A DNA stretch of 64,000 nucleotides. Origin: Phaeacidiphilus oryzae TH49 (GTDB lineage Bacteria > Actinomycetota > Actinomycetes > Streptomycetales > Streptomycetaceae). Below are positions 59,376 through 64,000 of the stretch, one piece after another. The notes beneath the pieces were generated by a model. It was given only the letters and a program-made list of their open reading frames with translations, was not told the DNA's origin and did not search any database. The position numbers and the translations under genes are program-made. Position 1 is the first letter of the stretch; each line of letters begins with the position of its first letter. The DNA is taken from positions 5,413,801 to 5,477,800 of the forward strand of contig NZ_JQMQ01000005.1 of assembly GCF_000744815.1 (NCBI RefSeq). The letters run 5' to 3'.

Positions 59376-60071
59376 TCAGAGCTGGGGCGCCGGAGCCGGC
59401 TGGCCCGGCAGTCGGCTGAACAGCTGGGCCGCGCGGGCCTGTTGCAGCGTTCCGAGCCGGTGGACCAGCACCATCGCCAGCACCGCCGCGGCGGCGCGGA
59501 CGAGATCGCAGCCCGCGAGCACCCCGTCCATCACCTCATGGCCGCCGACCGAGAACTGGGCGGGGATCTCCACCACCAGCCCCCCGCTCAGCCGGGCGAC
59601 CACGAACAGCAGCCACCAGGTCAGGACGAGAGGCGAGCGGACGGGGCCGGCCGCCGGCTGCTGACCTCTCGGCTCGGAGGCCAGCCAGATCTTCCGCACC
59701 ACCTGGTAGGGCAGGAAGTAGGTGCCGATCGGAATGACCCAGCAGGCCACGGTCCAGGCGGGGGTGTCCAGGGTGGCGTCCGGGCTGATGAACTCCGCGG
59801 CACTGCGCGCCTTGCGCAGCCAGACGATGAACGCGATCCCGGTCAGGGTGTACAGGGTGACCGCCGGCTCGCCCAGCACAAGGTGGAGGTCGTGCAGCAC
59901 GGAGGCATCCGCGGAGGGGTCGCCGCCGCTCCCCTCCTGCCGCCACGAGTCCAGCCCCACCAGGTAGTAGGCGACGCCGAGCAGGCTGATCAACACCTGA
60001 CAGCCCAGCAGAGACCGCACCAGGACGCTGATCCAGCGGGGTATCGACCACTCGGTCGGGGTCGGCAGCAC
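59376..60071 (-). CDS. DUF4328-domain membrane protein
   Basis: 231 residues, about five helices. The DUF4328 signature is visible: FIVWLRKARSAAEFISPDAT, then WTVACWVIPIGTYFLPYQVV and RKIWLASEP. Function unknown, common in streptomycetes. GTG start with GAGGAGA five bases upstream. Confidence 0.88.
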   Translation of the reverse strand: MLPTPTEWSIPRWISVLVRSLLGCQVLISLLGVAYYLVGLDSWRQEGSGGDPSADASVLHDLHLVLGEPAVTLYTLTGIAFIVWLRKARSAAEFISPDATLDTPAWTVACWVIPIGTYFLPYQVVRKIWLASEPRGQQPAAGPVRSPLVLTWWLLFVVARLSGGLVVEIPAQFSVGGHEVMDGVLAGCDLVRAAAAVLAMVLVHRLGTLQQARAAQLFSRLPGQPAPAPQL

Positions 60072-60197
60072 GATTCTCCTCGGCTCGGGACGATGACGCC
60101 CTGAGATTAAGGGTCGAACAGGAGAATCGAAGCTGGCGTGATCAAAAAGTGACGGTACGCGTTCACCAGGGCAGGAGGGGCGTCCTCGACGCGGGCT

Positions 60198-60779
60198 TCA
60201 GGGCGTGGCCGCGGTGAGGTACCGCTGGATCGTGGGCCCGAGCCAGTCCACGATCTCCTCGCGGTCGAGCGCGACGCTCGCGGGGAACCGCAGCACGTAG
60301 CGGGTGAGCGCGAGCCCCAGCACGGTCGAGGCGCACAGCGCCGCCCGCCCCGGCGCCTGCTCCGGGTCGGGGCCCACCCGCCGGGCCAGCGGGATCAACT
60401 GATCGCGCAGCACGCTCTGCATGCGGTCGGCGGCGGCCGGGTCGGTGGCGCCGACCCGCATGAGTGCGGTGAGCTCCCCGTTCTCCTCCCACAGGGTGAG
60501 GAAGTGGCGCACCAGCGTGCGGCCGAGGTCCTCGCGCGGTTCGACGGGCAGTCCGGGCAGTCCGGGGTCGATCGAGACGGCCGCGGCGAACAGGCCCGCC
60601 TTGTTGCCGTAGTAGCGCATCACCATCGACGGGTCGATCTCGGCGTCGCGGGCGATGGCGCGGATGGTCGCCTTCTCGTAGCCGTCCGCGGCGAAGCGCT
60701 CGCGGGCCGCCGCGAGGATCGTGGCGCGGGTGGCGTCGGAACGCCGTGTGGCCTGCTCTTTGTCCGTGCTGCCGGTCAT
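60198..60779 (-). CDS. TetR-family transcriptional regulator
   Basis: 193 residues. Helix-turn-helix at about 15-62: RATILAAARERFAADGYEKA, TIRAIARDAEIDPSMVMRYY, GNKAGLFAAAV; then a TetR_C ligand domain. No Shine-Dalgarno sequence before the ATG at 60779, so the mRNA may be leaderless. It is divergent from a monooxygenase gene; three GCCAAC-N4-GTTG(G/A)C palindromes fill the gap and are its likely operators. Confidence 0.88.
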   Translation of the reverse strand: MTGSTDKEQATRRSDATRATILAAARERFAADGYEKATIRAIARDAEIDPSMVMRYYGNKAGLFAAAVSIDPGLPGLPVEPREDLGRTLVRHFLTLWEENGELTALMRVGATDPAAADRMQSVLRDQLIPLARRVGPDPEQAPGRAALCASTVLGLALTRYVLRFPASVALDREEIVDWLGPTIQRYLTAATP

Positions 60780-60793
60780 GCCGACAAAAATAT

Positions 60794-60864
60794 GCCAACG
60801 CGTGTTGACAGTCCAGCCTCGCTTCTCTAGATTTGCCAACACGGGTTGGCCAACGCCTGTTGGC
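60794..60864. promoter_or_regulatory. Triple operator of the TetR/monooxygenase divergon
   Basis: GCCAACgcgtGTTGAC (60794-60809), GCCAACacggGTTGGC (60835-60850) and GCCAACgcctGTTGGC (60849-60864). The last two are perfect and overlap by two bases; the first has one mismatch and covers the -35 of the plus-strand promoter. Confidence 0.8.
60805..60833 (+). promoter_or_regulatory. Housekeeping-type promoter of the monooxygenase gene
   Basis: TTGACA (60805-60810), exactly 17 bases, TAGATT (60828-60833). Among the best sigma-70-type promoters in the window. Operator 1 overlaps its -35; operators 2 and 3 begin just after the -10. Confidence 0.75.
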
Positions 60865-60923
60865 AAGCCCGCGACCGTCGCAGAGGCGGCGGCCGCGTCC
60901 GATGGCGAGAGGTGGCACCGAGA

Positions 60924-61274
60924 ATGGCCAAGCTGCAGAGCCTGGACCCGAACACGCCGATGTTCGCGCAGTTCAAGGAGAAGGCCGGGCCCATCGTCCT
61001 GGCCAACACCTTCTTCGTCCCGGAGGGGAGGACCGAGGAGTTCATGGCCCTCTTCCGCCGGCAGGCGGCGTTCATGAAGGCGCAGCCGGGGTTCGTCTCC
61101 CTGCGGATGCACCAGGGCGTGGGGGACAGCCGGCTGCTGATGAACATCGCGGTCTGGGAGTCGACCGAGGCGCTCGCCACGGCCTTCGCCCGCCCGGAGT
61201 TCCAGCGGATGGTGGCCGAGTCCCCCGACGACATCGTGTCCTACCCGCACATCTTCCAGCAGATCGACGCATGA
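60924..61274 (+). CDS. Antibiotic biosynthesis monooxygenase (ABM) domain protein
   Basis: 116 residues. The ABM ferredoxin-like fold: IVLANTFFVPEGRTEEFMAL, RRQAAFMKAQPGFVSLRMHQ and LLMNIAVWESTEALATAF, then a short C-terminal helix. Such small cofactor-free proteins oxidise quinones or anthrones, or degrade heme. ATG at 60924 with a GAGAGG 12 bases away. Controlled by the divergent TetR protein. Confidence 0.88.
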   Translation: MAKLQSLDPNTPMFAQFKEKAGPIVLANTFFVPEGRTEEFMALFRRQAAFMKAQPGFVSLRMHQGVGDSRLLMNIAVWESTEALATAFARPEFQRMVAESPDDIVSYPHIFQQIDA

Positions 61275-61302
61275 CGCGGTCCTGCTCGCCACCTGCGCAC
61301 CA

Positions 61303-61344
61303 GTGAGGGGCTGCCCCCCGACTTCCCAGGAGACAGCCCCTCAC
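61303..61344. terminator. Two-way hairpin between ABM and glnA
   Basis: GTGAGGGGCTG (61303-61313) pairs perfectly with CAGCCCCTCAC (61334-61344), 20-base loop; A-rich TTTTTA lies next to the glnA stop. Confidence 0.85.
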
Positions 61345-61382
61345 CACGTTCCCTGGCGCCCGGCCGGGCGCCCTGCGCCTTT

Positions 61383-62792
61383 TTAGATGTCGAAGTACAG
61401 CTCGAACTCGTGCGGGTGGGGGCGCAGGGCGATCGGGGCGATCTCGTTGGTGCGCTTGTAGTCGATCCAGGTCTCGATCAGGTCGGGGGTGAAGACGCCG
61501 CCCTGGAGGAGGAACTCGTGGTCGGCCTCGAGGGCCTCCAGGACCGACGGGAGGCTGGTGGGGACCTGGGGCACGTTGGCGTGCTCCTCGGGGGCCAGCT
61601 CGTAGAGGTCCTTGTCGACCGGCTCGGCCGGCTCGATCTTGTTCTTGATGCCGTCCAGGCCCGCGAGGAGGAGCGAGGAGAAGGCCAGGTACGGGTTGCC
61701 CGAGGAGTCCGGCGCGCGGAACTCGATGCGCTTGGCCTTGGCGTTGGCCCCGGTGATCGGGATGCGGATCGCGGCGGAGCGGTTGCGCTGCGAGTACACC
61801 AGGTTGACCGGCGCCTCGAAGCCCGGCACCAGGCGGTGGTACGAGTTCACCGTCGGGTTGGTGAAGGCGAGCAGCGCGGGGGCGTGCTTGAGGATGCCGC
61901 CGATGTAGTAGCGGGCGGTGTCCGAGAGGCCGGCGTAGCCCTGCTCGTCGTAGAAGAGCGGGTCGCCGCCCAGCCACAGCGACTGGTGGACGTGCATCCC
62001 CGAGCCGTTGTCGCCGAAGATCGGCTTCGGCATGAAGGTCGCGGTCTTGCCGGCCCGCCAGGCGACGTTCTTCACGATGTACTTGAAGAGCATCAGGTCG
62101 TCGGCGGCGTGCAGCAGGGTGTTGAACTTGTAGTTGATCTCGGCCTGGCCGGCGGTGCCCACCTCGTGGTGCTGGCGCTCGACGGTGAGGCCGGACTTGA
62201 TCAGCTCAAGGGTGATCTCGGCGCGCAGGTCGGCGAAGTGGTCGACCGGCGGGACCGGGAAGTAGCCGCCCTTGTAGCGGACCTTGTAGCCGCGGTTGTC
62301 CTGCTCGTTGCCGGTGTTCCAGGCGCCGGCCTCGGAGTCGATCTCGTAGAACGACCGGTTGGCGCTGGTCTCGAAGCGCGCCTTGTCGAACACGTAGAAC
62401 TCGGCCTCGGGGCCGAAGTACGCGGTGTCGGCGATGCCGGAGGAGGCCAGGTAGGCCTCGGCCTTCTTGGCCACGTTCCGCGGGTCGCGGCTGTACTGCT
62501 CGCCGGTGATCGGGTCGTGGATGAAGAAGTTGATGTTGAGCGTGGCGTCCGAGCGGAAGGGGTCGAGGCGGGCCGTCGACAGGTCCGGGACCAGGGCCAT
62601 GTCCGACTCGTGGATCGCCTGGAAGCCGCGGATCGACGAGCCGTCGAACATCAGCGTCTCGGCGGGGTCGAAGGACTCGGCCGGAACCGTGAAGTGCTGC
62701 ATCACGCCGGGCAGGTCGCAGAACCTGACGTCGACGAACTTCACGTCGTTGTCCGAGATGTACCGCGCCACCTCGTCGGCGTTGTTGAACAT
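61383..62792 (-). CDS. glnA: Glutamine synthetase type I
   Basis: 469 residues, dodecameric GSI-beta: makes glutamine from glutamate, ammonia and ATP. Beta-grasp with [20 protein letters not shown], active site [28 protein letters not shown], and ATP-site NRSAAIRIP. The adenylylation tyrosine falls at residue 397 (DLYELAPEE), as in other GSI-beta enzymes, so activity is likely controlled by GlnE. ATG at 62792 after AGGAGGATGG. A textbook GlnR box lies about 100 bases upstream. Core chromosomal gene. Confidence 0.98.
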   Translation of the reverse strand: MFNNADEVARYISDNDVKFVDVRFCDLPGVMQHFTVPAESFDPAETLMFDGSSIRGFQAIHESDMALVPDLSTARLDPFRSDATLNINFFIHDPITGEQYSRDPRNVAKKAEAYLASSGIADTAYFGPEAEFYVFDKARFETSANRSFYEIDSEAGAWNTGNEQDNRGYKVRYKGGYFPVPPVDHFADLRAEITLELIKSGLTVERQHHEVGTAGQAEINYKFNTLLHAADDLMLFKYIVKNVAWRAGKTATFMPKPIFGDNGSGMHVHQSLWLGGDPLFYDEQGYAGLSDTARYYIGGILKHAPALLAFTNPTVNSYHRLVPGFEAPVNLVYSQRNRSAAIRIPITGANAKAKRIEFRAPDSSGNPYLAFSSLLLAGLDGIKNKIEPAEPVDKDLYELAPEEHANVPQVPTSLPSVLEALEADHEFLLQGGVFTPDLIETWIDYKRTNEIAPIALRPHPHEFELYFDI

Positions 62793-63106
62793 CCATCCTC
62801 CTCGCCCGGCGATGCGCCAGGGACTGTCGGGTACGGCCGAGCCGGTCCCGTGCGGCCCACCGTTGCGGCACACCATAGGGAGAGGCCGTTTCTCGGTGGT
62901 GACCCATATGTTTCACGGATGTTAACCGCCGTCCCGCGGGAGCCTCCGAAAGGGTGGGTCACCAGGGCCGATTCGGTGATCTTCGAGCGCCGGGGAGTGA
63001 GCCCCGCCCGGACGCTCCGTGACGGCGCAGGTCACCCGTAAGGGGACGGAACGGGCGCGGGGGAGTCGCCGGTCGGCCGCCTGACGCGGGCGGATACTGT
63101 GGGCGG
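62793..63106. other. glnA / RDD divergent intergenic region
   Basis: 314 bases without a gene. It holds the GlnR box of glnA (62888-62925) and, next to it, a possible -10 (TATGGT on the minus strand, 62872-62877). Nothing striking before the RDD start. Confidence 0.6.
62888..62925 (-). promoter_or_regulatory. GlnR box of glnA
   Basis: Read on the minus strand: TTAAC-n6-GAAAC-n6-GTCAC-n6-GAAAC, at exact 11-base spacing (62921, 62910, 62899, 62888). All four half-sites fit gTnAc-n6-GaAAc twice over. Position about 95-135 bases before the glnA start. Confidence 0.9.
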
Positions 63107-63580
63107 GTGGACGACAGCAGGAAAGCCCTCGGCGGCTGGATCAACGGCCCGGGCTACACCGGGAACGACGCGGCCGACGCCGAGTTCGGATACCGCGGCA
63201 AGCGGCTGGGCCTCCCCGAGGAGGGCAGCGGCTCCCTCGCCGGCACCGGCCGGCGGGTGGTCGCGCTGCTCATCGACTGGTGGCTGTGCGCGCTCATCTC
63301 CTACGGGCTGGTCGCCCGCGGCGACCTCCAGGTGGCCAACCTCTGGGCGATGCTCATCTTCTTCGTGATGAGCCTGCTGATGCTCGGCACGGTGGGCTGC
63401 ACGCCGGGGAAGCGGCTGCTGGGGCTGCGGGTCGTGCGCGTCCAGGGGGGCAGGGCGACGCCGGCGCAGGTCGCTCTCCGGACCTTCCTGCTGATGCTGG
63501 CCATCCCCGCGCTGGTCTGGGACCGGGACGGGCGGGGCCTCCACGACAAGGCGGTCGGCACGGCCGAGGTCCGCTTCTAG
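63107..63580 (+). CDS. RDD-family membrane protein
   Basis: 157 residues. The RDD domain starts GTGRRVVALLIDWWLCALIS with Arg and Asp of the first helix, and ends with GCTPGKRLLGLRVVRVQGG and WDRDGRGLHDKAVGT. Function unknown. GTG start at 63107. It sits between glnA and a DUF4191 gene, the order seen at the glnA-lipA end of Streptomyces chromosomes. Confidence 0.93.
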   Translation: MDDSRKALGGWINGPGYTGNDAADAEFGYRGKRLGLPEEGSGSLAGTGRRVVALLIDWWLCALISYGLVARGDLQVANLWAMLIFFVMSLLMLGTVGCTPGKRLLGLRVVRVQGGRATPAQVALRTFLLMLAIPALVWDRDGRGLHDKAVGTAEVRF

Positions 63581-63595
63581 GCCCGTAGGGCCGCC

Positions 63596-63785
63596 CCGGA
63601 GAGCCCGAAGGGCGAATCAAGGGGCGCGGGGAACCGCACGGCCGGCCGACTACGGCTCCGCACTCGGCAACGGCCACCGGGTTGCCACCCGAAGCCCGCT
63701 GCCGAGTGCGGCAGTCCGCGGCACGCACCGCGGCGCCGGCCGTGCGGTTCCCCGCGCCCCTTGATTCGCCCTTCGGGCTCTCCGG
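63596..63785. repeat. Long perfect inverted repeat (copy C)
   Basis: 51-base arms, 63596-63646 and 63735-63785, are exact complements (GAGCCCGAAGGGCGAATC, GGGGCGCGGGGAACCGCACG). A second perfect 12-base stem lies inside (63658-63669 with 63700-63711). Between convergent RDD and DUF4191 genes. Same family as the 3.5 and 19.3 kb copies. Confidence 0.93.
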
Positions 63786-63796
63786 AGCGGAAAACA

Positions 63797-63825
63797 CGAG
63801 GCCCCGGGCGTCGCCCGGGGCCTCG
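63797..63825 (-). terminator. Hairpin terminator after the DUF4191 gene
   Basis: CGAGGCCCCGGGCG (63797-63810) and its exact complement (63812-63825), 18 bases past the stop codon of the minus-strand gene; GAAAACA follows on the far side. Confidence 0.85.
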
Positions 63826-63843
63826 CTGGTGTCGACTCGCGCG

Positions 63844-64000
63844 TCAGCGCATCTTGCCGCCGCCCTTGGGGAGGCGGGCGCCCTTCGGCAGCGGGCCCTT
63901 CGGGATCGGCGCGTTCGAGAGGAGGTCGCCGATCGCCCGCAGGCGGTCGTTGACCACGGTGACCTGGGCCGGGGCGACCGTCCGCGGCAGCTTGGTCATG
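63844..64000 (-). CDS. DUF4191-family membrane protein, C-terminal end
   Basis: Last 52 codons of a gene cut by the right edge. The basic Pro/Lys/Gly-rich end, IPKGPLPKGARLPKGGGKMR, after LPRTVAPAQVTVVNDRLRAI, is the C-terminus of the DUF4191 proteins encoded next to lipA in streptomycetes. The membrane domain lies outside the window. Confidence 0.8.
   Translation of the reverse strand, partial: MTKLPRTVAPAQVTVVNDRLRAIGDLLSNAPIPKGPLPKGARLPKGGGKMR

Noticed and set aside
1-64000. tRNA, rRNA, insertion sequence or integration site
   Set aside because: No cloverleaf-like text, rRNA segment, transposase frame or flanking direct repeats seen while reading both strands; a dedicated scan was not possible.

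Overview
The window is very GC-rich DNA from a member of the Streptomycetaceae, Streptomyces or a close relative. Evidence: strong third-position GC bias, many GTG starts, two WhiB-type proteins, a SigB/F-family sigma factor, a Streptomyces-type gas vesicle cluster (order O-A-F-G-J-L-S-K), GlnR boxes, and the intergenic inverted repeat 'GGGGCGCGGGGAAC...' common in streptomycetes. I see no rRNA, tRNA, CRISPR array, transposase, prophage or polyketide/peptide synthase cluster.

Layout. 0-21 kb is an accessory, mostly nutritional and secretory region: the C-terminus of ACC deaminase, a PAP2-family membrane protein, an ammonium transporter behind a GlnR-like box, an organic-acid transporter pair (MFS plus GPR1/FUN34/YaaH), two oxidoreductases, a drug-efflux-type MFS, two secreted S53 (sedolisin) peptidases flanking a secreted GH20 hexosaminidase, a secreted GH35 beta-galactosidase, a TetR/hydrolase divergon and a secreted lipase.

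21.4-57.7 kb reads as one stress and resting-state island: CBS-domain, WhiB and ChaB proteins, a pyruvate-oxidase-like enzyme with an F420-type oxidoreductase, a GlcD-GlcF-type oxidase, the gas vesicle operon with a holin-X protein and glucose-dehydrogenase-like enzyme, a glycosyltransferase, a second WhiB, a SigB/F-type sigma factor, an enolase-superfamily enzyme, a seven-gene Mrp/Mbh-type cation/proton antiporter, a SIS-domain protein, DUF3040, hemerythrin, an Rv2629/Vms1-type ribosome-associated protein, a GH15 enzyme, a pterin-dehydratase-like protein, DUF5709, DUF1360 with an extra cytochrome b, an extra cytochrome oxidase pair (ctaD-ctaF) and an SDR. Sixteen transcription units or genes here have an element of the form GTTT/GTGT/GTTC - 15 or 16 bases - GGGTAG-like placed for transcription, the pattern expected for SigB-type sigma factors. 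The encoded sigma factor is the obvious candidate to read them. This is the main discovery claim.

57.7-64 kb passes from an APC permease, a DUF4328 protein and a TetR/monooxygenase divergon into core chromosome: glnA (with a textbook GlnR box), an RDD protein and the end of a DUF4191 gene.

Two genes (the GlcD-GlcF oxidase at 26.5-29.8 kb and the glycosyltransferase at 35.3-36.6 kb) are each broken by a single missing base in a short G/C run. Both look more like consensus errors than decayed genes. Most convergent gene junctions carry a perfect or near-perfect hairpin; three carry members of a long inverted-repeat family.
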